Shown here one piece after another: positions 42,834-52,548 of a stretch of DNA of 64,000 bases (positions are counted from its first letter, which is position 1; each line of letters begins with the position of its first letter). A program made the translations under genes and the position numbers. This stretch comes from Devosia chinhatensis (GTDB taxonomy: Bacteria; Pseudomonadota; Alphaproteobacteria; Rhizobiales; Devosiaceae). The stretch covers positions 310,001 through 374,000 of the forward strand of contig NZ_JZEY01000054.1 of assembly GCF_000969445.1 (NCBI RefSeq), written 5' to 3'. The notes beneath the pieces were generated by a model. That model had not been told where the DNA came from, searched no databases, and saw only the letters and a program-made list of their open reading frames with translations.

Positions 42834-44315
42834 ATGACAATGGATGCAGCAGCTCAGGAGCTGCCGGAAAGTTTGGCGGAAACGCCCGACCACACCGCAC
42901 GAAACCGGCTGGTCATCGCCATCCTTCTGGTGTCGACCTTCGTGGTGTTTCTCAACGAAACCATCATGAGCGTGGCCATTCCCCACCTGATGGTTGATCT
43001 GGGCGTGACGGCCGGCGCGGCTCAATGGCTGACCACCGCGTTCCTGCTGACGATGGCGGTGGTCATTCCGATCACCGGTTTCCTCCTGCAGCGCATCAAT
43101 ACGCGACCGATCTTTCTTCTGGCCATGTCGGTGTTTTCGGTCGGGACACTGGTTTGCGCGCTGGCGCCGGGCCTTGAGCTGCTGGTGACCGGCCGCGTTG
43201 TTCAGGCCATCGGCACGGCGATCATGATGCCGCTCCTGATGACCACGGTGATGACGCTGGTGCCGCCCGAAGGGCGCGGCAAGACCATGGGCAATATCTC
43301 CATCGTCATGGCCGTTGCCCCGGCTATCGGCCCCACGATCGGCGGCTTCATCCTGGGCCATTTCGACTGGCGCTTCATGTTCTATTTCACCCTGCCCATC
43401 GCCATTGGCGCGCTGATCCTGGGTGCAACGCGCATTCGCAATGTCTCGACGCCCCGCTTTGCGCCGCTCGACATCGTCTCCGTGATCCTGTCTGCGCTGG
43501 CCTTTGGCGGCCTGGTCTATGGCCTGTCGAGCCTGGGCGAGGGTGCCGAGCACCCCTCACCCATCCCGGCCTTCGTGCCGATCCTGGTCGGTGTCGTGGC
43601 CATGGCGATCTTCGTCTGGCGCCAGATGCGTCTCGCCTCGGAAAACAAGGCGCTGCTCGATCTGCGCACATTGCAGCACCGCAATTACACCTTTGCGCTG
43701 GTGACCATGGCCATCGCCATGGTGGCGCTGCTGGGGTCCTCCATCCTGCTGCCGATCTATACGCAGAACGTGCTGGGTCTCGATACGCTGCAGACCGGCA
43801 TGATCCTGTTGCCGGGCGGGCTGCTCATGGGCCTGATGGGACCGATCGTGGGGCGCCTGTTCGACCGCGTCGGACCGCGACCGCTCCTGGTTCCGGGCGT
43901 GATCCTGGTCTCGGCCGTGATGTGGGCGCTGACCATGGTGGGCACCGACACGCCGGTCTGGGCCGTCGTTGCGGGCCATGTCACCCTGAGCCTGGGGCTG
44001 GCATTGACTTTCACCCCGCTTTTCACCTCGTCAATGGGCTCGGTGCCAATGCCGCTCTATTCCCATGCCAGCGCCATTCTCGGATCGGTGCAGCAGGTGG
44101 CCGGCGCCGCGGGCATCGCGCTGTTCGTGGCCGTGATGAGCCTGCGCACGGCGGCCAGCGCAGCCGAAGGTCTTGACGGTGTCGAGGCTCTCGCCGCCGG
44201 TATCCGGGCCGGGTTCCTCTGCGGGGCAGTGGTGTCGGTGCTGATGGTGGTGGCGGCAACCTTCGTGCGTCGACCCACCATGGCGACGCCGGGCGCGATG
44301 CCTGCCGGCCACTAA
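42834..44315 (+). CDS. MFS drug-efflux transporter, DHA2 type
   Basis: 493 aa, starting MTMDAAAQELPES; the upstream start at 42750 is in a non-coding stretch. About 14 hydrophobic helices, motif A-like region and the early FVVFLNETIMSVAIPHLM typical of EmrB/QacA (DHA2) proteins. Exports drugs or other small molecules by proton antiport. Substrate unknown. A strong terminator follows. Confidence 0.88.
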   Translation: MTMDAAAQELPESLAETPDHTARNRLVIAILLVSTFVVFLNETIMSVAIPHLMVDLGVTAGAAQWLTTAFLLTMAVVIPITGFLLQRINTRPIFLLAMSVFSVGTLVCALAPGLELLVTGRVVQAIGTAIMMPLLMTTVMTLVPPEGRGKTMGNISIVMAVAPAIGPTIGGFILGHFDWRFMFYFTLPIAIGALILGATRIRNVSTPRFAPLDIVSVILSALAFGGLVYGLSSLGEGAEHPSPIPAFVPILVGVVAMAIFVWRQMRLASENKALLDLRTLQHRNYTFALVTMAIAMVALLGSSILLPIYTQNVLGLDTLQTGMILLPGGLLMGLMGPIVGRLFDRVGPRPLLVPGVILVSAVMWALTMVGTDTPVWAVVAGHVTLSLGLALTFTPLFTSSMGSVPMPLYSHASAILGSVQQVAGAAGIALFVAVMSLRTAASAAEGLDGVEALAAGIRAGFLCGAVVSVLMVVAATFVRRPTMATPGAMPAGH

Positions 44316-44342
44316 GGCTGGTCACACCGCCAAAGACACAAA

Positions 44343-44370
44343 GGGCGCCGGTTCGACCGGCGCCCTTTTT
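44343..44370 (+). terminator. Terminator after the MFS gene
   Basis: Ten-base perfect stem GGGCGCCGGT-TCG-ACCGGCGCCC followed by TTTTT; the A-run before it lets it work in both directions, so it may also end the VOC gene. Confidence 0.85.
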
Positions 44371-44389
44371 CATTCCGGGACGGGCTGGC

Positions 44390-45214
44390 TCAGGCCCGTA
44401 CGGAGAGCGAGAGAGCAAGGCCCCAGGGATCGGTGATCGTCGTGTTCTTGACCTGTGCCCGGCCGAGAATGGCGTCGCGCTGGGCGGGCGTGTCGAGGAT
44501 GAGCTCGAACGCCGAGAGGCCGGTTCGGCCTTGTGCAATGGGGCCGGCACCGCGGCTCGACCAGACATTGCTCGCCAATTGATGATGATAGCCGCCCGCT
44601 CCGTAGAAACTGGCGCCCGGATAATGCGCGGTGATCTCTGTGCCCAAGACGCCCGAATAGAAGGGCTCGGCCACTGCGTTGTCGCCGACCTGCAGGTGCA
44701 TATGGCCCACGATCAGCCCGGCGGGCGCCCCTTGCCATTCCCGTTCGGGCGCAAGGGCGAGAAGCGTGGGAATATCGAGCTTTTCGGTGGCCATGGCGAT
44801 ACGACCGTTGTCATCGCTCCACACTGCGCGGGGCCGGTCGGCATAGACCTCGATGCCATTGCCTTCCGGATCGTGCAGATAAACCGCCTCGCTGACCAGG
44901 TGGTCGGACGCGCCGTCGACCGCAATGCGGGCATTGGCGATATGGCGCAGCCACGCCGCGAGGCTTTCCCGATCCGGCATCAGAAAGGCAGTGTGGAACA
45001 GACCGGCGGAGCGGGGGTCGCGCTGGGCGAGGCTGTCATCGCCACGCAATTCGAGCAGCGCCGTGTCGCCGACGCCCAGGCGCAGCGTCTTGCCGTCGCG
45101 GCCGATCGTCTCGAGGCCGAGCAGGTGGCGGTAATAATCGGCGACGACGTCGAGCTGACGCACATTGAGCGTCACGAGGCCGATCTGCATGGGGGCGGTG
45201 GCCGAAGCGGGCAT
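44390..45214 (-). CDS. Two-domain VOC-family protein (glyoxalase/extradiol dioxygenase fold)
   Basis: 274 aa with two VOC units: GLVTLNVRQLDVVADYYRHLLGLE at the start and VGHMHLQVGDNAVAEPFYSGVLG in the second half. Potential metal ligands include HTAFLMPD, DPEGNGIEVYAD and HHQLASNVW. Closest in plan to catechol 2,3-dioxygenase CatE-like proteins. AGGAG precedes ATG. Function not specific. Confidence 0.8.
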   Translation of the reverse strand: MPASATAPMQIGLVTLNVRQLDVVADYYRHLLGLETIGRDGKTLRLGVGDTALLELRGDDSLAQRDPRSAGLFHTAFLMPDRESLAAWLRHIANARIAVDGASDHLVSEAVYLHDPEGNGIEVYADRPRAVWSDDNGRIAMATEKLDIPTLLALAPEREWQGAPAGLIVGHMHLQVGDNAVAEPFYSGVLGTEITAHYPGASFYGAGGYHHQLASNVWSSRGAGPIAQGRTGLSAFELILDTPAQRDAILGRAQVKNTTITDPWGLALSLSVRA

Positions 45215-45318
45215 GGCAATCTCCTGGCGCGCGCGGCTGGGCGCGCTGTTGCCCGGAACATGCGCCCGAACCGCCCCGGTTTAAAGCGAGGGGCGGCGAA
45301 CGTGTTGTTCGTCGTTTG

Positions 45319-45855
45319 TTACCGTTCGGCCAGCCGCGGCATCAGCTCGACGAAATTGCACGGCTTGTGGCGGTAATCGAGTTGGTGGGTGAGGATGCCT
45401 TCCCAGGCGTCGCGACAGGCGCCGCGCGAACCGGGCAGGCAGAAGACGAACGTGGTGCCGATGAGGCCCGCCGTGGCGCGCGATTGCAGCGAGGACGTGC
45501 CGACGGTGCCGGCCGAATATTGATGGAAGAGCACGGAAAACCCTTCCATGCGCTTGTCGAACAGCGGCTCGACGGCCTCAGGTGTGACGTCGCGGCCGGA
45601 AAAGCCGGTGCCGCCGGTGGTGAGAACGACATCGACGCCAGGATCGGCCACCAGCGCCTGCACGGCAGCACGGATCAGCTGGATATCGTCGCGCACCACC
45701 TGCCGGCTATGGCAGGCATGACCATCGGCTTCGAGCAGCGACTTGAGCAGGGCGCCGCCCGTATCGGTTTCGAGGTCACGCGTGTCGGACACTGCTATGA
45801 CGGCGATGGAGAGAGGCTTGAAGGCCCGATCCTCAAACCGGCTTGTCTTGAACAT
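45319..45855 (-). CDS. moaB: Molybdopterin adenylyltransferase-like MoaB
   Basis: 178 aa. VSDTRDLETDTGGALLKSLLEADGH and VLTTGGTGFSGRDVTPEAVEPLF are the MoaB/MogA signatures for binding molybdopterin. Acts in molybdenum cofactor synthesis. Its start overlaps the end of the upstream MFS gene by 23 bases, suggesting coupled expression. Confidence 0.92.
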   Translation of the reverse strand: MFKTSRFEDRAFKPLSIAVIAVSDTRDLETDTGGALLKSLLEADGHACHSRQVVRDDIQLIRAAVQALVADPGVDVVLTTGGTGFSGRDVTPEAVEPLFDKRMEGFSVLFHQYSAGTVGTSSLQSRATAGLIGTTFVFCLPGSRGACRDAWEGILTHQLDYRHKPCNFVELMPRLAER

Positions 45856-47161
45856 CGCGCTCGCTCCCCAGGGTTTCGATCAGCTCTTCGGGCACGGAAG
45901 GCTCATGCCGGACCACGATATCGTCGTCCTCCATGCTTTCACCGCGCGGGTCAAGCACGAAGGTTTCCGGGGTGATCTGGCGATCGCTCATCGGCTGGAA
46001 GGGCGCGCGGCCTTCCGCATCGACGCTCTTGCGCACCCGCATGCGCAGATAGGCCGCGCCGGCCAGGGCACCATGGAAGGTGGTGGTGACGACGAACAGC
46101 CCCACCGGGCTCCAGGCACCCATGATCATCGAGGCGACCGCCGGCCCAAGCGCGAGGCCCACGCCCAGAATAAGGAGCATGCCGCCGGCAATGGTGGCGA
46201 AATCGCCATCCTTGGCGAAGTCGTTGGCATGGGCGACGGCCACCGCATAGATGGGATTGGCCGCAAAACCATAGGCGGCGAACAGCACATACATCAGCCA
46301 CCCCGCACTGGGATTGATGAGCGTCGTCAGCGCGCCCACAATAGCGGCGAAACCCGAGAGGCCGATCAGCACGATGCGCCGGTCGATCCGGTCCGACAGG
46401 CGGCCGAACGGCACCTGCGCCACCGCACCCAGAATGGCGGCGATGGCAAAGAGCAGCGCGATACCGGAGGCGTCGAGCCCCTGTTCGTATCCATAGACAG
46501 GCGCCAGCGTGCCGAAGGCGCCGTTGGCCATGCCCACCGAGAAGGCGGCGATGGCCGCGACGGGTGAGGTCCTGTAGAGCAAGCCGATGTCGAGCCTGGC
46601 CGATTTCAGCGGCTTGGGTTGCGGGCTCGAGGTCAGTGCCGTGGGCAGGACGGCGCAGATGAAGCTGATGGCACCGATGACGAACGGGATGTAGCCGGCC
46701 GTGCCGGTGATCGACATGGCCACCTGGCCTAGGGTGGAGGCGCCCATATTGATGGTGGTGTAGATCGAGAAGATGGTGCCGCGGCTTTTGTTGTCCGCGA
46801 CTTCGTTGAGCCAGCTTTCCACGATCATGGCGGCACCGGCAAAGCAGAACCCGGACAAGGCCCGCAGCACGATCCAGCTGACATCGTTGATCCAGAGCAG
46901 GTTGAGCAGGATCGTGATCGTGCCGATAGCGGCCATGACCGAGAAGGCTCGGATATGACCGACCTTGCGCACGACAAGCGGAACGGTCAGCGAGCCGGCG
47001 ACGAAGCCGATCGACCAGCCCGTGCCGATCAGGCCAAGGGCCAGAAGGGAGAAGTTCTCCTCGGCCCCGCGCACCGAGAGCAGCAGGCCCTGCAGGCCGC
47101 CGCCGAACATCAGCAGGGCAGAACCGAGGAAAAGGGCGTAGATCTTGATAACGGAAGCCAT
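45833..47161 (-). CDS. MFS transporter, YcaD-like
   Basis: 442 aa from MASVIKIYALFLG; the 28-residue extension from 47245 lacks a ribosome site. Twelve hydrophobic helices with GTGWSIGFVAGSL and an early FGGGLQGLLLSVRG segment, followed by a polar C-terminal tail of about 60 residues. Resembles the YcaD group of unknown substrate. Confidence 0.85.
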   Translation of the reverse strand: MASVIKIYALFLGSALLMFGGGLQGLLLSVRGAEENFSLLALGLIGTGWSIGFVAGSLTVPLVVRKVGHIRAFSVMAAIGTITILLNLLWINDVSWIVLRALSGFCFAGAAMIVESWLNEVADNKSRGTIFSIYTTINMGASTLGQVAMSITGTAGYIPFVIGAISFICAVLPTALTSSPQPKPLKSARLDIGLLYRTSPVAAIAAFSVGMANGAFGTLAPVYGYEQGLDASGIALLFAIAAILGAVAQVPFGRLSDRIDRRIVLIGLSGFAAIVGALTTLINPSAGWLMYVLFAAYGFAANPIYAVAVAHANDFAKDGDFATIAGGMLLILGVGLALGPAVASMIMGAWSPVGLFVVTTTFHGALAGAAYLRMRVRKSVDAEGRAPFQPMSDRQITPETFVLDPRGESMEDDDIVVRHEPSVPEELIETLGSERDVQDKPV

Positions 47162-47269
47162 GACGCGGGCGGGCCTTCGATAGTGTGCGTGACGCTGCAA
47201 ATCAGTCGAACGCGACCATAACGTGGCAAGTTGCGCTGGCGACACCCCGAATTTGGCATCCGGGCAGGT

Positions 47270-48076
47270 TTAGACCAGCCCCAGGCTTTCCATGCGGGCG
47301 CGCAGGCTGAGAAGATCTTTCCAGGCCTGCTGCTTGGCGGGCGGATTGCGCAGGAGATAGGCCGGATGCAGCGTCGGCAAGGCGGCGACCGCGTGCGACC
47401 CGATGGTCACGTCCTGCCACTTGCCGCGCATCTTGATAATGCCATTGGTGGTCTTGAACACGGTCTGCATGGCCGGTCCGCCCAAAGTCAGGACCAGCTG
47501 AGGGGCGACCAGCTCCACCTGCCGGTTGAGGAAAGGCAGGCACAATTCCATTTCCTCGGGCGTCGGCGTACGGTTGCCCGGCGGCCGCCAAGGCACGGTA
47601 TTGGCGATATAGACCTTTGTCCTGTCGAGGCCGATCGCGGCCAGCATTCGATCGAGCAATTGCCCGGATCGCCCCACAAAGGGCTTGCCCTGACGATCTT
47701 CCTCTGCACCGGGCGCCTCCCCGATCAGCATGATCCTGGCCTCCGGATTGCCATCGGCAAAGACCAGCTGGGTGGCGCGGAACTTGAGACCGCAGCCATT
47801 GTAATCATTGAGCATGGCCTGGAGCGCATCGAGCGTCTGGGCCGAAGCGGCAAGCTGACGCGCCTCACCGGGATCGCCGCCGACGGGTCCGGTGGGCTGG
47901 GGCAGCGGGGCAGCCTGGGGGGCGCTGGCGCGGGGCGGCATGATGCTCGCGGCCGGCGGCTTTTGCGCAAACCGGTCCACCGGCTCCTCGCCCACGGCCA
48001 GGTCGACACCGGCAGCCCGATACCAGTCGAGCACCGAGAGCATTTCGGCGTTATTGAGGGCGCGATCTTGAGACAT
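47270..48076 (-). CDS. Uracil-DNA glycosylase, family 4-like
   Basis: 268 aa starting MSQDRALNNAEM. Pro/Ala-rich N-terminal region, then RATQLVFADGNPEARIMLIGEAPGAEED (motif 1 GEAPG) and the C-terminal LPTLHPAYLLRNP (motif 2). Of the four cluster cysteines of family 4 only those in NGCGLK and ELCLPF are visible; VPWRPP replaces the usual K-C-R-P-P. Removes uracil from DNA. The 660-aa frame reaching 49252 is a read-through shadow of the next gene. Confidence 0.85.
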   Translation of the reverse strand: MSQDRALNNAEMLSVLDWYRAAGVDLAVGEEPVDRFAQKPPAASIMPPRASAPQAAPLPQPTGPVGGDPGEARQLAASAQTLDALQAMLNDYNGCGLKFRATQLVFADGNPEARIMLIGEAPGAEEDRQGKPFVGRSGQLLDRMLAAIGLDRTKVYIANTVPWRPPGNRTPTPEEMELCLPFLNRQVELVAPQLVLTLGGPAMQTVFKTTNGIIKMRGKWQDVTIGSHAVAALPTLHPAYLLRNPPAKQQAWKDLLSLRARMESLGLV

Positions 48077-48142
48077 CGGGCCCGTTATGTCACACCCCGG
48101 AACGGGCGGAAAGTCGCGCCCCGGCCGCAAAGGTAATTTCAG

Positions 48143-49795
48143 ATGGCAGATGCCGGCAATCGTGAAGTGCTGTCCACAGATGTGCTGATCGTCGGCGCGG
48201 GCCCCGCAGGGCTCGCGGCGGCCATCCGGCTGAAGCAGCGTCATCCCGAGATTGCCGTGACCGTGGTCGAGAAGGCCGCCGAGATCGGCGGCCACATCCT
48301 TTCGGGCGCGGTGATGGACCCCGTTGGCCTCGATGCACTGATCCCCGACTGGCGGCTCAAGAACGCCCCGGTGGGCCCCGACGTGGTGTCGGACCGCTAT
48401 CACTTCCTGACGGCCAAGGGACAGTTCAGCTTTCCGCATGCTCTGATCCCACCGCAGATGCGGACCAAGAACGGAGTGATCGTCAGCCTCGGAGACCTGG
48501 TGCGCTGGCTGGGCGAAGAGGCAGCCGCGCTGGGCGTCGATATTTTCCCGATGACCGCGGCAGTCGACGTGCTGCGCGAGGGTCAGGGCCCCGTGCGCGG
48601 CATCATTACCGGCGATCTGGGCCGCGACCGGCAGGGCCAGCCCAAGCCCGGCTTTGCCGAGGGTATCGCGCTCGAAGCAAAATACACCCTGATCGCCGAA
48701 GGCGCCCGGGGATCGCTGGGCAAAACCATCGTCGGCGATTTCGCGCTCGACCGGGACTCCAGCCCGCAGAAATATGGCCTGGGCATCAAGGAGGTCTGGG
48801 AAATCCCGGCGGAACGGCATCGCCCCGGCCAGGTCGATCACTATCTCGGCTTTCCGCTGGACAACGGCACCAATGGCGGCGGCTTTGTCTATCACGCTCA
48901 AGACCGCAAGCTCTATCTGGGCTATGTCGTCCACCTCGACTACGCCGACCCGACGCTCTCGCCCTTCGGAGAATTCCAGCGCTTCAAGACGCACAAGGCC
49001 ATCGCGCCGCTGCTCGAGGGCGCAACGCGGATCAGTTACGGGGCGCGGGCCCTCGCGGCAGGAGGGCTCCAGGCTATCCCGCATCTGGCTTTCCCTGGTG
49101 GCGGGCTGATCGGCTGTTCGGCCGGGTTCATGAACGCACCGCGGCTCAAGGCCATCCATAATGCCATCCTCTCCGGCATCGGGGCGGCAGACGCTGTCGG
49201 CGCGGCCATTGCGGCCGGGCGCGCCCAGGACGTGATCGAGGACTTCGAACACCGGATCATGGACACCGGCATCCGCACCGAATTGTCCGGCGTCCGCAAT
49301 CTCAAGCCGCTCTGGTCGCGCTTCGGTACGCTTTTGGGCACCGGCTTGGGTGGGTTCGACATGTGGTGCCAGGCGGTGCTGCGCTTTTCACCCTTCGGCA
49401 CGCAGGCCTGGACGCGCCCGGATGCCGCAAAATTGAAGCCGATCTCCGAGGTCAGCCCGCGCCACTACGAAAAGCCCGATGGCAGGACCACGTTCGATCG
49501 TGCCTCCTCGGTTTACCTGGCCAATATTGCCCATGACGAAGACCAGCCAGTGCATCTGAAACTGGCCGATCCCGCCGTGCCGATCCGAGACAATCTCCCC
49601 CGTTTCGGGGAACCGGCGCCACTTTACTGCCCTGCGGGTGTCTATGAACTCGCCCAGGAAAACGGCGCTCCGGTCTTTCGCATCCATGCCGCCAATTGCG
49701 TGCATTGCAAGACGTGCGACATCAAGGACCCGGCCCGTAACATCACCTGGGTGCCGCCCGAAGGCGGGAGCGGCCCGAACTACAGCGGAATGTGA
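48143..49795 (+). CDS. Electron transfer flavoprotein-ubiquinone oxidoreductase
   Basis: 550 aa. FAD-binding VLIVGAGPAGLAAAIRLKQ at the start, GGGLIGCSAGFMN in the middle, and a C-terminal 4Fe-4S domain with CPAGVYE and CVHCKTCDIKDP. Membrane-associated enzyme that passes electrons from ETF, fed by fatty- and amino-acid oxidation, to ubiquinone. Divergent from udg across 66 bases. Confidence 0.95.
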   Translation: MADAGNREVLSTDVLIVGAGPAGLAAAIRLKQRHPEIAVTVVEKAAEIGGHILSGAVMDPVGLDALIPDWRLKNAPVGPDVVSDRYHFLTAKGQFSFPHALIPPQMRTKNGVIVSLGDLVRWLGEEAAALGVDIFPMTAAVDVLREGQGPVRGIITGDLGRDRQGQPKPGFAEGIALEAKYTLIAEGARGSLGKTIVGDFALDRDSSPQKYGLGIKEVWEIPAERHRPGQVDHYLGFPLDNGTNGGGFVYHAQDRKLYLGYVVHLDYADPTLSPFGEFQRFKTHKAIAPLLEGATRISYGARALAAGGLQAIPHLAFPGGGLIGCSAGFMNAPRLKAIHNAILSGIGAADAVGAAIAAGRAQDVIEDFEHRIMDTGIRTELSGVRNLKPLWSRFGTLLGTGLGGFDMWCQAVLRFSPFGTQAWTRPDAAKLKPISEVSPRHYEKPDGRTTFDRASSVYLANIAHDEDQPVHLKLADPAVPIRDNLPRFGEPAPLYCPAGVYELAQENGAPVFRIHAANCVHCKTCDIKDPARNITWVPPEGGSGPNYSGM

Positions 49796-49925
49796 CGCCC
49801 CATCCGGCGCCGCGGCCTTGCGGCGCGGTCCCAAAACGGACAATGTTTGCGCCGATTTGCTGCAAGATCGGTTCAGCCCGGTTCGCCAAGCGGCCGAATC
49901 GCAGCTCTAGGGAGAATTGAGCCTC

Positions 49926-51659
49926 GTGACCCTGTTTTCCATTCGTCGGGCTTTGCCCGTTTTCACGGCGGCCTGTATCGCGCTGATGGCTCTCCCGGCG
50001 GCGGCGCAATTCGATGCGGGCATGGCCGTCCAGGATGTCGCGCGGGATATCCTCAAGCTGTTTCGTCCGAGCGTTTCGGGCTCGTACCTGGCCGGGCAGC
50101 AGGCGGTAAAGGACCTGCGCACCGACGAAGCTGCCCGCTATTTCAAGAGCGCCGCCGAAGCCGACTGGGACAATCCGGTTCTGGTCGAGCGCGCCTTCGT
50201 GGCGCTGGCGGCCGATGGACAGATCGAGAGCGCGGCCAATACGGCCCGGCGCATGCTTGAAATCGACCCCAACAATCAGCTTGCTTCGCTCGTCGTCGCC
50301 ACCGAGGCGCTCAAGGAACGTCGTTATGGTGCCGCCCTGCGTCGGCTCGAAAATGTCTCCGACGATTCGTTCAGCGGCATCACCGCGGGCATCCTGCGCG
50401 CCTGGTCGCTGGTGGGCGAGAGCAAGGCCGACGAGGCCGAAGCCATGATGAACCGGCTGGGCGTGCGGGGGCTCGAGGATTTCCTCGTCTTTCACCGCGC
50501 CCTGATGGCCGAGGCCGCCGGCAATACCGAACTTGCCCTGACGCTGGCGCAGCGCGCCTATGACGTCGAGCCCTATGTGGCGCGCATCGCCGAGGTTTAT
50601 GCCCGCCTTCTGGCCAATTCCGGCGACACCGAAGCCGCCACCGACGTGCTCGACGCCTTCGAGGCACAAGGGCTGAGCCATCCCATCATCCGCAATGTGC
50701 GCGAGGCCATCGAAGCCGGACGCCGCCCGGGCGTATTCACCACCAGCGTTCAGGTGGGCGCGGCCGAAATGTTCCATGGCATCGGCGTCGCGCTGTCCCG
50801 CGACGGCAGTGCCGACCTGGCGCTGGTTTTCCTGCGGCTGGGCGTCTATCTCGATCCGGGATCGGACGTGGTAGCCTTGGCGCTGGGCCAGTTGCTGGAC
50901 GAAGTCGGCCAGCATGACATGGCCAATTCGATCTATGACGCCGTGCCGGCCAAGTCGGCGCTGAAGCCCACGGCAGTGGTGCGCATCGCCCAGAACCTCG
51001 ATTCCATGGGCGACCGCGAGGAAGCCATCCGCCGGCTGCGCAATATCGTGGCCACGAGCCCCGAAGACCTCGATGCCGTGTCGGTCCTGGGCGACCTGCT
51101 GCGTTACGACGAGCAATATCTCGAGGCAGCCGATGCCTATAGCGCGGCCATCGAGATTGCCGGCGGGGATGCACCCGCCGATTGGCGCTTCTTCTACGTG
51201 CGCGGCATTTCCTATGAGCGGGCCAAGGAGTGGCCCAAGGCCGAGGCCGATTTCAAGCGTGCCCTCGAACTCAATCCCGACCAGCCCCAGGTGCTGAACT
51301 ATCTCGGCTATAGCTGGATCGACATGGACATGCATCTCGAGGAAGCGCTGGCCATGATCGAGAAGGCCGTCGAGGCGCAGCCGCAGGACGGCTATATCAT
51401 CGATTCGCTGGGCTGGGCCTTCTACAAGCTCGACCGGCTGGACGAGGCGGTGGAAACGCTTGAACGCGCGGTGATGCTGCTGCCCAGCGACCCGGAGATC
51501 AACGACCATCTTGGCGACGCCTATTGGAAGGTGGGGCGCCGGCTCGAAGCGCAGTTCCAGTGGAACATTGCCCGGTCCGTCGACACGATCGGCACGGTGA
51601 CCGAGCGCGTCCTGCCCAAGCTGGCCGAGGGGCTGACACCGGAAAACGAGACCGAATAG
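49926..51659 (+). CDS. Exported TPR-repeat protein
   Basis: 577 aa from GTG at 49926 (GGGAG 11 bases before); TTG at 49917 is too close to the ribosome site. Signal peptide MALPAAAQF, then many TPR-like helix pairs (AARYFKSAAEADWDNPVLVERAFVALA, AEADFKRALELNPDQPQVLNYLGYSWI, AVETLERAVMLLPSDPEINDHLGDAYWK). Likely a periplasmic or outer-membrane-associated scaffold. ispE follows after six bases. Confidence 0.85.
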   Translation: MTLFSIRRALPVFTAACIALMALPAAAQFDAGMAVQDVARDILKLFRPSVSGSYLAGQQAVKDLRTDEAARYFKSAAEADWDNPVLVERAFVALAADGQIESAANTARRMLEIDPNNQLASLVVATEALKERRYGAALRRLENVSDDSFSGITAGILRAWSLVGESKADEAEAMMNRLGVRGLEDFLVFHRALMAEAAGNTELALTLAQRAYDVEPYVARIAEVYARLLANSGDTEAATDVLDAFEAQGLSHPIIRNVREAIEAGRRPGVFTTSVQVGAAEMFHGIGVALSRDGSADLALVFLRLGVYLDPGSDVVALALGQLLDEVGQHDMANSIYDAVPAKSALKPTAVVRIAQNLDSMGDREEAIRRLRNIVATSPEDLDAVSVLGDLLRYDEQYLEAADAYSAAIEIAGGDAPADWRFFYVRGISYERAKEWPKAEADFKRALELNPDQPQVLNYLGYSWIDMDMHLEEALAMIEKAVEAQPQDGYIIDSLGWAFYKLDRLDEAVETLERAVMLLPSDPEINDHLGDAYWKVGRRLEAQFQWNIARSVDTIGTVTERVLPKLAEGLTPENETE

Positions 51660-51665
51660 TCACCC

Positions 51666-52547
51666 ATGGCCGATATCGTCACGCAAGCGGCGCCAGCCAA
51701 GATCAACCTGGCGCTGCATGTCACGCGCCGGCGCGAAGACGGCTATCACGACCTCGAAAGCCTCATCGTCTTCGCCGACCTGTGCGACGAGCTCGAGGCC
51801 AGCCTGGCAGGTTCCGATAGCCTGATCATTTCGGGCCCTTTCGGGGGCAAGCTCAATGCCGAGCCCAACAACCTCGTGCTTCGCGCCGTATCGGCCTTCC
51901 GGGCGCGCTGGCCAGAGCTGGCGCCCAGGGGCCTTGCCCTCTCGCTGACCAAGAACCTGCCGGTCGCGGCGGGCATCGGTGGCGGTTCGGCCGACGCTGC
52001 GGCGGCCCTGCGCATGCTGGCGGGTCTCTCTCCCGTTCCCATCGCCGTCAGCGATCTGTCGGACCTGGCGGCAGGGCTGGGTGCGGATGTGCCGGCCTGC
52101 CTGCTTTCCCGCCCCCTCCTGGCACGGGGCGTGGGAGAGATACTGTCGCCGCTGCAGCACTTTCCCGGGCTCTTCGTCACGCTGGTCAATCCGGGTGTGG
52201 CGGTAGCGACGGCTGACATTTTCCGCCGCCTGCGGGCCCATGACAATTACCCCCTGCCGGCCTTGCCCGATCCGCTGACACGGCCGGCCCAGCTTGGCCT
52301 CTGGCTGGCCGAGACGCGCAACGATCTCGAACCGCCCGCGATCAAGCTCGTGCCCGAAATCGGCATCGTCATCGAGGAAATGGCGCAGACGGCCGGTTGC
52401 ATTCTGGCGCGCATGTCAGGGTCGGGAGCGACGGTGTTCGGCCTGTTCGGCGCCGAGGGGCAGGCTCATGACGCGGCGGCACAGATCCGCCGACTGCATC
52501 CCGATTACTGGGTTGGTACCGCGCCGCTGCTTGGCGCAGGGAACTAG
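51666..52547 (+). CDS. ispE: 4-diphosphocytidyl-2-C-methyl-D-erythritol kinase
   Basis: 293 aa GHMP kinase. APAKINLALHVTRRREDGYHDL at the start, the glycine-rich ATP loop LPVAAGIGGGSADAAAALR, and the C-terminal MSGSGATVFGLF. Third kinase step of the non-mevalonate isoprenoid route; ispH of the same pathway lies at the right edge of the window. Confidence 0.95.
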   Translation: MADIVTQAAPAKINLALHVTRRREDGYHDLESLIVFADLCDELEASLAGSDSLIISGPFGGKLNAEPNNLVLRAVSAFRARWPELAPRGLALSLTKNLPVAAGIGGGSADAAAALRMLAGLSPVPIAVSDLSDLAAGLGADVPACLLSRPLLARGVGEILSPLQHFPGLFVTLVNPGVAVATADIFRRLRAHDNYPLPALPDPLTRPAQLGLWLAETRNDLEPPAIKLVPEIGIVIEEMAQTAGCILARMSGSGATVFGLFGAEGQAHDAAAQIRRLHPDYWVGTAPLLGAGN

Positions 52548-52548
52548 T

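Noticed and set aside
42580..42837. 85-aa plus-strand frame before the MFS gene
   Set aside because: No ribosome site or recognisable sequence; overlaps the MFS start.
48077..49252. Long N-terminal extension of the uracil glycosylase frame
   Set aside because: Antisense to ETF-QO; the real start at 48076 is followed immediately by family sequence.
49743..51509. 588-aa minus-strand frame over the TPR gene
   Set aside because: Antisense to a protein with clear TPR repeats and a signal peptide.
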